Of a DNA stretch of 64,000 nucleotides, positions 48,006-59,711 are shown in pieces (the first letter of the stretch is position 1; every line of letters starts with the position of its first letter). The translations under genes and the position numbers were made by a program. The DNA is from Protea cynaroides (lineage: Eukaryota; Streptophyta; Magnoliopsida; Proteales; Proteaceae), in assembly GCA_028583415.1 (NCBI GenBank), contig CM053276.1:60245510-60309509 (forward strand), read 5' to 3'. The notes beneath the pieces are model-generated. The model made no database searches and was not told the origin of the DNA. It saw only the letters and a list, made by a program, of their open reading frames with translations.

Positions 48006-49773
48006 ACTAAGGCTTCGCCAATCAAACTCGAATACAATTACGATTGTGTCTATGAACTGAGCTAGGTTAAATTTAAAAGCTTTAATACACACACAATAAG
48101 CACCTATATTGGTTGAGACAAAACTTAAACAAGACGATAATGTAGATATAAAAGGTGGAACTATATGTATATATAGACAGAAGAAAAGAAAATCTAAATG
48201 TATCCTGACAAACAAATAACATATGGTATAGTTTACAAGACAGATAGTTACCTGAGTGTACAAAGGATATAGTACAGTAACAAGAAGGAAGCATATGTAA
48301 GTAGAAAATTAGAATATCGAGTTAACACTCACAAGATGTGGAACTCGATGTATGATAGAGAAAGAAAGAAAATGGCTAGTAACGCCTAAATCTCTGTCGA
48401 AGTAAAGGGAAAGATCTTGGGCTAAATCCAACAGAGAAAGGAGAATAACAGTCATATGCCAAAAAAAATAAAATAAAAGTAACTATAAAAGAAGATAAAG
48501 CTATACACCTGGGTGACGTGGAGACTCAGAGTGAGATCCGCTACACACTGATCCATTGTCTGTTGAGCATTAAGAAGAGGTTGTAACCCGACCCCACCAC
48601 TATCTGGGTCGAGAATGGGTAATGAGAACTCATCTGAGCAGATGTCAAATAATGATAATCAGATTGGAGCAAATCAAAGGGGGTGAACAATCAGGCCACT
48701 CCAGCCAATCTACCTAGACTACCAAGTGCCTTAGTCACGATTGTAATGAACTAGGCCCGGTAAAATGCAAAAGCAACAACAAATGATACCGGCTATGCAA
48801 GTTACCATGTGAATCGCTACCTAAGTTGCCAATGCTACACCACCACCTCGGGGTCAAACCAAGTATAGTACCTATTGGTAGCAATACTGTACCTCCAGCA
48901 CCCGTTGACCATAACACAGTGTCTATCATACAGTAGGTCCTAGTAATGCACAACCCAGTGCAGAAGCTTGGTGCACAACAAGCAGTGTATCAAGGTGGTT
49001 ATCCTTATCAACCACTGATGTATGAGATAGTTGCCCCATGACAGAATGATTCGACAAGGATTGAGGAATGTTTTCTGAAGATAAAGCTCGGATGTTTTTA
49101 TCAAGGGATCAAATCTATTGTGGCAATATAATTAGACAGGTTTATATAGGACGCGGTGCATCATTGACTTACCCTTATGATTATAGAGGATACACATACT
49201 TGATTTTAAATTAAAGTGCCTTGATAGGATACCTTCTCGATTCTACCTGTCAATTGGAGTTATAGATATTGTTTCTTTAGAATTAGTCCTGATTATACCA
49301 ATTTAAGCTACTCTTATGATCGACAACAAGAATACAGATGTGAACTGAATGATTAGTTAAGGGTTTAATCATTTTTAATGTACATCTTTCTGATTTATAC
49401 TGATTTATTGATGTACCAAAATTTTCTCTATATTTATTCTTGTAGTGCCTTGATCAATGACATTATAAACTCGATAAAACCTATAACCATGAGGCTAAAA
49501 ACTATAGAACCTCTATTTTCATGTATTCGGACCACCTTGCAACCAACAACCAAGGGTCCAATTCATTTTGTATTTGGTTCAATTATCATAGATTTACTTC
49601 TGATTCTTTAAACCCAAGTTCACTAGATAAAACAAGTGTTCATCATCATACTGAAATTAAAAGAAGAAAATGAATTGCTTTTGGATAAACATTATGATTC
49701 TTACATTTTCTGACCTCCGTTAATAAGAGGCTTGATTAATAAGGAAAATTATGGAAGATGATTGGATTTAGAT
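48006..49773 (+). other. Internal region of element C, leader and gag remains
   Basis: No long open frame survives. The sequence is homologous by eye to the leader and gag side of the minus-strand element (61400-63130), including the stretch around 49000-49100. TAGAT at 49769-49773 is the left copy of the target duplication of the solo LTR that follows. Confidence 0.65.
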
Positions 49774-50514
49774 TGTGAGGACAAGGAGAAATCGTGATCT
49801 TCCTCGGGATGAATGTGGTATCTGTATCGATGAAGATCAATGAATCTATTGGAGTCGCCACCTAGATTAAGGTCTAGGTCCTCTAGAAATGTAGCCTCAC
49901 CCTAAGGTAAGACTTCTATTGACTCATGATCCAATGTATCAGTTCTTTGGTTTGTAAGAGATCGGGTAAGTATTCAGGGTACAGTTATGGGAAGGTGTTA
50001 GACACCCAAACCGCCCGATCAATATCGGCCTCCTAAACTTTCCTTAAACTTTAATTTTGACTGTGCTTGGTCAACTGGATGACTAGGGTTCAATGGGGGA
50101 TGTCCTAAACCAAGTTGTTAAGTTATTCTAACCTAGGGTTCAGCCAATCATGTCCTGAAACAAATAAACAAGCAAATGTAATGTACAGTACTATACAGTG
50201 AACCGAACCAAAGATGGTTCGGTTTTGGACTGAATCTGAGACGTGTAAGACATCTCAAACTGCCTACGTATTCCAATCCTGGAAATCAAGTCCAAAAATA
50301 TAGTTCGAAATGGGTTTTGTGATTAAAGATTATGAAAGTGATTTATGCATGTGCTTCAATTAGATTTTTTTTTTCTTCAAGTTGAAGTTTATGCTGAATG
50401 GATGGTTGATAGGTGACTTTGTACCGTATTTGGGATTCCCAAATTGCCTACATATTCTAGGGTGTGCCCTAGAAATTAGGTACGACGTAGTTTAAAATTT
50501 GTGAGAGTCAGATT

Positions 50515-50880
50515 TGGAATGTGTACCAAATTCCTTCTATTTTGTCAATAGGATCTAGGGATGAGACCTAAATTCCTACCTTTTTATTGTTTCTATTTTT
50601 GTTAATAGGATCTAGGGATGAGACCTAAATTCCTACCATTTTTATTTGGGATGTGTACCAAATTCTTTCTCTTTTTGTTAATAGGATCTAGGGATGAGAC
50701 CTAAATTTCCACCATTTTTATTTGAGATGTGTACCAAATTCTTTCTATTTTTGTTAATAGGATCTAGGGATTAAACCTAAATTCCTACCATTTTTATTTG
50801 GGATGTGTACCAAATTCTTTCTATTTTTGTTAATAGGATCTAGGGATGAGACCTAAATTCCTACCATTTTTATTCTTTCC
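50515..50880. repeat. Tandem repeat, about five units of 58-80 bp
   Basis: The core AATAGGATCTAGGGATGAG, then ACCTAAATTCCTACC and GGGATGTGTACCAAATTC, recurs with cores near 50549, 50607, 50686, 50759 and 50832, nearly identical between units. Confidence 0.88.
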
Positions 50881-51974
50881 ATTTTTAGGTTTCTAGGGTT
50901 TCCTATCCCTTTTCATTGTGATTTTTCATTTTTTAGGGTTTCATACCCTAATTATTCTCTTTATTCTAGGATTTATCTTGCCCTAATTATTCTTTCCATT
51001 TTTAGGATTTTATTTTCCCTAATTATTGTTTTCTTTCCATTTTAGGGTTTTCTACCCTAATTATTGATCTTTCCAAAAAATTAAATATGGTAGATGAAAG
51101 TATTCCAAATATAGCAGTGATAGCATTTCAAATATAGCAGTGTGCATCCAAACATGGCAATATGTCCAAAGATAGCATGTAAAAACACTCCGACATGGTA
51201 GTGTGCATGTGTAACATATATAAACAATCTAATATAGCAATGTGCATGTGTAGCATTCCAAAACAGCAAGAATCATGTAAGCATGAAGACGGTATACATA
51301 TCAACATAGAATCCAATGGTTCACTGCTTAAAATCACATAAAATTCAAGATCGATGGCTCACAAGTAATATCATCAAATGATCAAAATCAATTTAACATT
51401 CTATGACTCAATTTCATATCATCACATCATCTAAATCATCCAACGACTCATATTTCATATCATCATATGATCAAAATAAATTAATCATCAAATGGCCATA
51501 TTTTTTAACCATATTAAAATTCTAAATCAAGGGGGATCAAAGGATATTGATCCGATGATTATGGCATAGCAAAGCATGTAGGATGAAGAATGATTATGTT
51601 TTTTGGGATTTTGACTATCCGGTTTTGCTAGAGGATTGATGGTGTTTACGGGTGAGGGAAAACAACAGTGATCATGCAAGAGTGATGAGAGCATTTGATT
51701 GTAGCAGTGGGGATGAGGTGTACGGTGCATTAGGTCATTAAGGTAATAGAATGGTATACTGTGGAATGGTGATGATAGGTGTGAAGGGATACAATAAGAG
51801 GACAGCATGTGATGTGGTGTTGGGTTTGAAGATGGGTTTGGTTCACTTTGCAGGATTGGTGCTAGATAATCGGGTTTGATGAGTAATGAGATGGGTTGAG
51901 GCGATGGTAATATGCCGGTGGTCAGTGAGAATAGGATTTCAAGGGAAAAGATAATAATCACAGGTAAGAACACT

Positions 51975-53055
51975 TACCTGTTCTGCTTCCTCCTTCTCTT
52001 TAGTTTTCCTCCTTTTTCCTTTGCTTTTGGATCTCAGTCGCTCCAGCTCTTCTCCATTCGTATCACTTTCTTCTTCTTCTTCTTCTTCATCTTCCTCCTC
52101 TTTTTTTTTTCTAGTTTTTTCTCTCTCAAGCTCCCTCTTTTTTCTTCCTCCTCTTCCCTCTCGGTTTCTCCCCTCTTTTTTTATTCTTTTTTTTCTTCTT
52201 TTTTTCTCTCAACGGTTTTCTTCTTCCCTAAAACCGGAAAGCCCTCCTTCTTTCTCCCTCTCTCCTCCTTTATCTCGATCTTCTCCCTCTTCTTTTATTT
52301 TTTTCTTCTTCTTTCTCTCTCCCTCTTTTTTCTTTCTTCCCTTTTTTTTTCCTTTTTTTTTCTTCTTTTTTCTCTCTCCCCCTTCTTTCGGTCTTCCCCC
52401 CCTTATTTTACTGTTTTTTTCTTCTTTTTATATTCTTCTTCCCCCCCCCATCTCTCTCTCTCTCCTCTTCTCTCGATCTTCTCCTTTTCTGTTTTTTCTT
52501 TCTTTTTATATTCTTCTTTTCCCCCCATCTCTCTTTCTCTCCTCTTCTTTCGATCTTCTCCTTTTCTTTGTTTTTTCTTTCTTTTTTTTTTGTTTTTTCC
52601 TTTTTCTTCTCCCTCTCTTCTCGGTTCTCTTTTTCTATTTTTTTTGTTTTTTTGTTTTTTTATCTTCCTTCTACCGTTCTCTCTCTCTCTTCTCTCCCGA
52701 TCTTCTCCTCTTCTCCTCGATTCTTTCTTTTTTTGTTTTTTTATTCTTTTTTATCTTCCTTCCACCGCTCTCTCTCTCTCTCTTCTCTACCGATCTTCTC
52801 CTCTTCTCCTCGATTCTTTCTTTTTCTGTTTTTTATTCTTTTTTATCTTCCTTCCACCGCTCTCTCTCTCTCTCTCTTCTCTCCCGATCTTCTCCTCTTC
52901 TCTTCGATTCTTTCTTTTTCTATTTTTTCTTTCTTTTTTTGTTTTTTACTCTTTTTTTTATCTTCCTTCTCCACCTGTCCGCCCCTCCTCTTCTTTCCTT
53001 CTTCAACTTCTTTGATTTTTTCCTTCTTCAACAATCTCACCGAATCCCTTTTATT
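51975..53055. repeat. About 1-kb polypyrimidine (CT/TTC-rich) tract
   Basis: The plus strand is almost entirely C and T. At 52680-52940 there are three near-copies of a 90-bp segment with CTCTCTCTC, then CGATCTTCTCCTCTTCTC and CTTTCTTTTT. The long open frames here, in several phases, are composition artefacts. Confidence 0.92.
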
Positions 53056-53082
53056 TGGATCCTATTTGCCTCTTTTTTTTAT

Positions 53083-53235
53083 ATATAAAATATATATATA
53101 AATATATAATATATTAATATATTAATATATATGATATAATATACATATAGGGCATATGTATATATTATATGATATATTATAATATATTATATGATATATT
53201 ATAATATATTATATATTATATAATAATATATAAAT
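53083..53235. repeat. AT-rich microsatellite (TATATAATATAT)
   Basis: Alternating AT with near-palindromic ATATGATATAATATA units, adjoining the pyrimidine tract. Confidence 0.9.
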
Positions 53236-53449
53236 GAAATACATGCATATGCACCGACATGAATTGGTCCGGATTGACAAGGATTTATTGGATTGGGCCA
53301 AGACGGGCTTGGGTTGAGCTGAGTTGACTGGATTGACTGGGTTGGGCCAAGACTGACTTGGATTGAGCTGAGTTGACTGGATTGATTGGAATTCACTGGA
53401 TTTTCTCTCTCTATCATTTCATGGGCTATTTCCACTGTTATTCCGCACG

Positions 53450-54070
53450 AAATTTTTTGATAGCCTCTATTCCAAATTTTCTATATTCACTTTGTAGAAT
53501 ACTAAAAATGAGGAATATAGGAGCTTGAATGACCTCATTTGGAAATAAAATGGTCAACTTATGAATTTCTGAAGTTTAAGCAGACCAATTATCGATAATT
53601 TAGCTGACCATTATGCATGGGGACCTTCGGAGACTTCTACCGGAAATCCTTTACATCCACTTTGTAGAGTACTAAAAATGAAACATAATGGAACTGAAAT
53701 TACCTGATTTGGATATGGGATGATCAAAATATGAATTTTTGAAGATTAAATGACCATTTTCATATGTAATTTTACATGGGACCCTCCGGAGACTTCTACC
53801 CAAGATTTTCCACGTCTACTTTGTAGGACATCACAAATGAAGAATAATGGCTTTGGAATCATCTGAATCCGACGTAGAACGAAAAAGATATGAAGCTTTG
53901 AAGTTCTAATGATAACTTTGCATGCAAGCTTGCATGGGGCCCACTGGTGACTTCTACCGGAAATCCTTTACGTCTACTTTAAAGAGGACTAAAAATAAGG
54001 AATAATGGTACTTAAACCATATGATTCAGATCGGATGATCAAGATATGATGATTTGAAATTCAAACAATC
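53450..54070. repeat. Tandem repeat, about four units near 180 bp
   Basis: Each unit contains CACTTTGTAGAGTACTAAAAATGA, then AATAATGGnACT, a weakly conserved middle, and CATGGGACCCTCCGGAGACTTCTACC. The CACTTTGTAG/CTACTTTAAAG boxes fall near 53490, 53660, 53816 and 53970. Confidence 0.75.
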
Positions 54071-54425
54071 CAACTTACGATAATTTGCATGAAAGCCCCT
54101 GGGATTATTTATGATAATTTCAGAAGCCTCCCTTGTACGTATCATCCGACTAAAATGATCATATCTTCTTCATTTGATATCAGAATTGAGCAATTCTGGT
54201 ATCATTTTGAAGATAATTCCATGACCTAGGCATCCATGCAAAATTATAACCCGTGACCTTGCTGTGGGACCCATTGAAAACTTCTTCAAATTCACAAACC
54301 CATTGAAAACTTCCTCAAATTCACAGTCAAAAATCTAAACTTTCGATCATCTTTCTTCCTTTTGTTGTCCACATACCAGCAGGACTTTGTTTAGCTGGGA
54401 TGGCAAAAGGGGTGCTTACATAGAT

Positions 54426-55072
54426 AAATCTCTATAGCCAAGAAACCTCAGATGAAGTAATGGATAATCTACTTTGATATTGTTGTATATGGATTGGAGT
54501 CATGATCTATAAAAGAGTGCCTAAGCACAAAGTGAGAACTACCAAGACTAACCAGTACATAATAGATAGGCTCGAATAGAGTTAAATGGCTATGGTTATA
54601 TCGGTACGAATTTTGACAAGGCAGAAGAATTCTAAAGGCATATCTAAGAGTGGATACAAGGATGACATCGAAAATCGTGGTGTTGATTGTACTCGGTTTA
54701 GTACAATTACTATTGAGTTAATCCCAAGGTCAAATGAGATGATTGAGTCAAGATCGAAAGTGAGTTTGGTGGAATTAATAAGAATATAAACATATACTCT
54801 AATGCTCATAGGTAGACTTGGGATATGTAGAGAGTAACTAATCAAAAGCTATTTTTTGAGGGTTATGATAGAGAGATCAGTATAAAGCAACAGTGATAAA
54901 AGAGATGTAAGCTAATGAGTGTAATATGAGATTATTGGTATAAACTAATGAGCTTTTTGGGATATGAGATTATTGGCGATAGTCTTTGAAAAACCATAAG
55001 AGATGAACGAGCCAGATGTGCCATTAAGACCTTTAAACCAGATTTTGCTAGTTCAAGCCCTTTTGGACTAGA
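54426..55072 (+). other. Internal region of element C, continued
   Basis: It continues the element interrupted at 49773. The last part (about 54880-55072, ending GCTAGTTCAAGCCC then TTTTGGACTAGA) is the reverse complement of about 60780-60910 in the minus-strand element, confirming common ancestry. No open frame of note. Confidence 0.7.
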
Positions 55073-55136
55073 TGTCACACCCCAATTCCGCACTATTCAG
55101 AATGGTGTGATGAACTGCCAATAAATCAACGGTTCA
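55073..55136 (-). mobile_element. 64-bp LTR end of a minus-strand family A element, interrupted
   Basis: TGTCACACCCCAATTCCGCAC and the following text match the reverse complement of the family A LTR end at 3300-3358 better than the adjacent LTR, which has TTGGTCTAACC at the same place. It stops after GGTTCA, where a second TGTCACACCCC begins. I read it as the outer end of an LTR into which the next element inserted. CTAGA (55068-55072) and GTTCA (55132-55136) are the predicted target duplications. Confidence 0.6.
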
Positions 55137-57506
55137 TGTCACACCCCAATTTTGGTCTAACCAGAATGGTGTGATGAACCGTCAATAAACCAACGGTTCA
55201 ACCAGGATCTCTCAATAGGCTATCCCACATATGATAAACCAAAACACATTCCACATTAATCAGAGGTAATAAAATAAATAGCGAAAGTCTTACAGATAAT
55301 GAACTGAGGTCTAATCATGATAAATAATTAATATTTCATTTATTTCCAAGTAACCAAAACATAATTTAATACATATTACAATATCCAAATACGAAATCTA
55401 AATGCTAAGCGTATCCACAGCTGAAACACTTGCTTAACGAACCATGTTCGTGCTCTACAGCTTGCTCATCATAGCCGCCACATGTTCATATGTTGGCGTG
55501 TCGACATAATCTTCAATCATAGTACCTGCAACATCAGAAACTAAAAAGAATTGCGCGCGCGAGGGTCAGCTCTCCAACTTGAGCTCAGTGAGAAAACAAA
55601 ACAATGCAACAATACATATGCATGCATTCAATTCATATCTTTGGTCTGGTTTAAAGTTTGCAATGTGCTATAGAAAGGATAGGTGGCCGCCGCACCTCTA
55701 TACACGAGTGTGTGGAAACGCCCAATGAAAACGGCACCGTCTCCCACATGCACCCACCATGGACAATATACACCCCATGAAAATGGCATGGCTGTACCGG
55801 TTGCCCATACCAACACGTAAGCCCCTGTTGGCGAGGGCTTGCAAACTGGGCTCACAACTAACCAACCCTAATGCCAAACAATGTATCCAAGGCCTTACCC
55901 CAGCATCCCTCAATACATCCATAGAGATAGAGCTAGGGTCTGGTGACTAGGATGAACCACAATGCCACGTCCCCCCCCCTTGATACCCTACGACATATTA
56001 GTTCCGCTAAGGTAATGGCGATACGACGATGTTAGTAGACAAGACTTGAGTAGAGATAGAGCTAGAGTCTGGTGACCAGGCTGAACCACAATGCCACGTC
56101 CTCCCCCTGATGCTCCCCTCGCATCAAGCACACTAACACTTGCTTAGTGGACATGACTTGAATAGACCATGGCACAATATACACCCCATGAAGAACGGTC
56201 ATGGCTGTACCGGTTGATACCATCCCTACCCGCACCATATACACTAGCCAAACACAAACATTCACATGCCTATTCCTATCATCATTATCATCATCATGTT
56301 ATAAACAATAAAGTAAATATGCATGAACAAATAATAGAAATATTGGATGACATGTTAAATGCACATACAATCATACACGCATAGAATCAATATGGCATTG
56401 GACTCAAGAAATAAAACAGTTTATTCTTAACCAGTTAGTTTAGGTCTTGTTCCCTCACCTTAGCTTGTTAATAGATCCTCTTTCAAGCTTTAGAATCACC
56501 TTTATAATGTTATTATATTGCTAGAAGACCTAACAAAGCCGATAAAATTTAATTAGAATTTATTCAGAATTTAAAAACCATTCTGTTAACCGAGGGTCGG
56601 AGGTAGGGTCGGAGTCATGATCGACCCTGGGTGCGACCCTCCCCCTAATCTAAACTTCCCGAACACTGAGGGTCGATGCTAGGGTCGGATCTGCCATCGA
56701 CCCTAGGTGCGACCCTCCATGGTTTGAGTCAAAAATATCAAATTTTGTTCTCTCTTTCATGGTTAGGTCCTATGGCTTACTTTCACAATCCATTCTATAC
56801 ATATTCTATGGTTTAGAACTATACTTTATTCACCTACATGGTTTTAATGATCTCCTCCATGGTTTCCATTGAAACGAAACCATGAATGGATGATTTGGGT
56901 TTCTTCTAAGTCATACCCTCTTTATAAACCATTCTAAAGTCTTAAATAAATCATGGGGAATGTATTCATACCTTAGGCTTGCTGAGATTCAGAGTTCCTC
57001 TGAATTTCCTCTTCTTCCTTAGCCTTTTCTTCAAGTTTTTCTTCTCTTCTTCTCTTCCTTTTCTTCTCTTTCTCTCAATCCAATTAGGGTTGTAAAAGGA
57101 GTGAAAGAGGCTTAGGGACGTCCTATTTATAGGGCAAAACCTCCCAAAATAAGTCCCATTGAGTTTAGGAAAGGTTCCAATTGAAATTAGGAAGGTTTCT
57201 CAATTTTCGTTTCGTGCTGTTTTTCCCGAATGCCGAGGGTCGATGGTGAGGGTCGATGGGAGGGTCAGACAACTCATAGACCCTGCGACCCATGGTTGAG
57301 GGTCGATGGTGAGGGTCGATGGGAGGGTCGGACCTGCCTGTTAAAACATGCGACCCTACCCTCATTTTGACTGTTTTTGGGTAAATTTTCATATTGGGTC
57401 TTGGGTTTCTTCACACACTTGGTCCACTTGGCTCGACCATGATATGTAGACGGGTCCCGACACGAAATATAAGGTTAGGCCGGGTTCGTGGCGTGCGGGT
57501 CTTACA
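55137..57506 (-). repeat. 3' LTR of element B (2,370 bp)
   Basis: On the minus strand it starts TGTAAGACCCGC (57506) and ends GGGGTGTGACA (55137). Inverted TATA box at 57124-57131 with the GACGTCC motif. GGGTCGA/CGACCCT words occupy 57236-57360 and 56590-56725. Its first 350 bp are almost identical to 1242-1590, so it belongs with family A, but its second half lacks the AACGTT word. Confidence 0.92.
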
Positions 57507-57600
57507 ACTCCACCACCCTTAAAAGTTTCGTCCTCGAAATTTGAAAGTACAGATCTTACAACTCCCCCATCCTTAAAATAAATTTTGTCCTCAAAATTTT
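57507..57600 (-). repeat. Duplicated polypurine tract and LTR-start fragment
   Basis: On the minus strand, GAGGACGAAACTTTTAAGGG, then TGGTGGAGT, precedes the LTR, as usual for gypsy 3' ends. About 55 bp upstream the same module recurs as GAGGACAAAATTTATTTTAAG, then GATGGGGGAGT, followed by TGTAAGATCTG, a false LTR start. Confidence 0.65.
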
Positions 57601-58281
57601 GAATTTACTTCGTAGTCAATAGGTGGAATTCTATTTCCGCATTGCATCTACTTCCTCCTATGCACTCTTCTCCACGTCTTGTCTTTACCAGGTTACCTTC
57701 ATATAATAATTTTCCTGGCTTTGGAAATATTGTACCTTTTCACTAGTGAACTTGGCTGGTACCACTTCAATAGTTAAACATTTTATCTAATCCAGTGATT
57801 CCGTGGTCAATACCTTTAATATGGATCTTTAATGTACTTCTTCAACAGTGACACACGAAATACATCATGCACACTAGACATGGACAGCGGTAATGCTAAT
57901 TGATATGCAACTTTTCTACGTCTCCCCAAAGTTTTTAAGATCCAACAAATATATAAATTACTACTATCCTTCTTGTCTAATCATTTCAAACTGCGCATAA
58001 GTGATATCTTCAAAACATTTGTCCCTTATGGCGAACTCAAGGTCTTGATGTCTCTTCCGACATCTTGAGCTATCCTGCCCCTTTTCTTTGATCTTATATG
58101 CCACTCGATAGTTTTCCTCCATAGACTTAGGTCTTAAAATTCTTCATTCACCGACTTCATTCCAAAACTGAGGGGTTTGACATTTCTACCGTACCATGCT
58201 TTATAGGTGACATTTACATGGTAGCTTAGTAGCAACTTCAATTCACGGTAACTTCTCAACTAAAGTTCCATGAAATCAATT

Positions 58282-58563
58282 TTACAAGCTCGGAACATAG
58301 CTCTTAGGATCTGTATAGTCCGCTCTGACTATCCGTCGGTTTGAGGTAAAATGCGGTACTAAACTCCACTTTGTTCCCATTATCTTCTGTAGATCCTCCC
58401 AAGACTTCGAAATAAAGCATAAGCCTTTGATCGACACTAAGCTCTCATGCATACCATTCAGTCTGGCAATATTATCCATATATAGCTCAGTTAGCCGCTC
58501 CAAAGCATACCGAGGTCGTATAGCAATGGAATGAGCTATCTTGATAAGGCGATCAACAATCAC
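58282..58563 (-). pseudogene. Gypsy integrase fragment of element B
   Basis: The translation VDRLIKIAHSIAIRPRYALERLTELYMDNIARLNGM, then SWEDLQKIMGTKW, matches the core of a Ty3/gypsy integrase, the enzyme that inserts element DNA. The SDRDPRF motif bearing the second catalytic Asp reads SIKGLCF, so that Asp is gone. Stops bound the fragment on both sides. Confidence 0.8.
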
Positions 58564-59389
58564 CCAAACTGCGTCAATCGATCAGTGGTATACCAGTGAC
58601 ATAGTTCATTGTAATGCAGTTTCACTTTCAGACTGGCTCCGATAGTTATTGTAGTAAGCCATGTTGGTCTTTGTCTTGTAGCTTTTACTTGCTGATAATT
58701 CAGACACTGGAACACGCACTAAGCCACATTTGTTATCTCTTCAGGTCATGATACATATTGGTACTCCAGGTTGTACTGAATACTGGGTACAATGGATTAC
58801 TACCATTATCCAATTCATAATATCCGAGTCTTTATCTTCAGGTATTCAGAATCTACCTCTGTATCTGAGTACCGTCTCCGCATCCAAATTAACTCAGGGT
58901 TGGGTTTTCCTTTCTCTAAGTCTTCTTGTACCGTTCTTATATACAGATATAACAAAATTACTACTTTTTCTTCATCCCTAAGTTCTCGCTCAATTGGATC
59001 ATCACGAGTTTCTATTATATGCTACTCTTCTTCCAAATCTGAATCTGTTGCTGCGGAACATGAGGCAGCATTTATACTAGGTCCTTCTTCGGACTTCATA
59101 ATTCCCTTTTTGCTTAAGGCCTTAGCTACTACATTAGCCTTGCTCGGGTGACATTGAATATCACAATCTTAATCCTTCAAGTATTCCTAACCATCTCCTT
59201 ATCCTCATGTTCAACTCTTTCTAATGAAGAGATAAATAAAACACTTGTAATCGGATCTAATCTAAAATTATTCTCCGTTTAAATAATGTCTCCAAGTCTT
59301 GATTGCATGAATCACAATTGTTTACTCCAATCATGAGTCTTCTCATGCTCTTTTAGTTTTCTTAAAGCATATGAAATCGCTTATTTTCC

Positions 59390-59647
59390 TTACATCAACC
59401 CGCATCGTAGATCCAATCCGAAAGCTCCGATGCATAGGGTAAAAGGTTTCCCTGGTGCTGGAACGATCAAGATGGGAGCTGATATCAATCTTGCTTTTAG
59501 AGTTTGGAAACATTCTTCACACTTGTCAGTCCAATTAAGCTCATCTCCTTCATGGTTAGCTTGGTAAGAGGTATTGCGATCTTGGAGTGGTCCTCCAACA
59601 ATCGTCTGTAATAACCAGCTAACCCAAGAAACTTCTGATCTTCGCAA
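59390..59647 (-). pseudogene. Gypsy RNase H-region fragment of element B
   Basis: The stretch NWTDKCEECFQTLKARLISAPIL, then PGKPFTLCIGAFGLDLRCGLM, is the RT thumb to RNase H start. The usual catalytic Asp of the DAS motif reads GAF, so it is lost. It follows the RT fragment in the expected order. Confidence 0.78.
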
Positions 59648-59711
59648 TACTCTTTAGGTGTTTCTCACCTTATGATTACCTCTATCTTAATAGGGTCCAC
59701 TTTAATCCCTT

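Larger units (their letters stand above)
49774..54420 (+). mobile_element. Giant solo LTR, 4,647 bp, TSD TAGAT (Tat/Ogre-like)
   Basis: It begins TGTGAGGACAAG and ends GGGTGCTTACA, with identical TAGAT at 49769-49773 and 54421-54425. Sequence on both sides continues element C, so the ends are exact. GGAGTCGCCACCTAG at 49851 and GGGAAGGTGTTAGACACCC-type text at 49989 are boxes I associate with large Tat/Ogre-type gypsy LTRs; the assignment is an inference. No second LTR, primer-binding site or pol is present. It contains an 80-bp tandem array, a 1-kb pyrimidine tract, an AT microsatellite and a 180-bp tandem array. Confidence 0.9.
45565..55072 (+). mobile_element. Ty3/gypsy element (family C), 5' half, carrying nested insertions
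   Basis: It comprises a 5' LTR, primer-binding site and internal sequence on the plus strand. The internal part is split by the solo LTR at 49774-54420 and cut off at 55073 by minus-strand insertions. Its remaining internal region and 3' LTR must lie right of the window. The internal sequence matches, in inverted orientation, the element at 55137-64000: 48006-49773 pairs with about 63130-61400, and 54426-55072 with about 61340-60770. ATCAC at 45560-45564 is the predicted target duplication. Confidence 0.85.

Noticed and set aside
50515..50880. Regularly spaced repeats that could be mistaken for a CRISPR array
   Set aside because: Spacers are themselves conserved, units vary from 58 to 80 bp, and the sequence is inside a plant LTR.
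51912..53101. Long plus-strand open frames of 177-367 codons rich in Phe, Ser and Leu
   Set aside because: They overlap in three phases within a polypyrimidine tract; lack of purines removes stop codons, so they are compositional.
55073..55200. Simple tandem duplication of an LTR end
   Set aside because: The two copies match different LTR subfamilies, so nested insertion is preferred, though duplication followed by divergence is not excluded.
55628..55950. Open frames on both strands, repeated almost identically at 63658-63955
   Set aside because: They fall in the two LTRs of one retroelement; the duplication follows from LTR identity and there is no domain.
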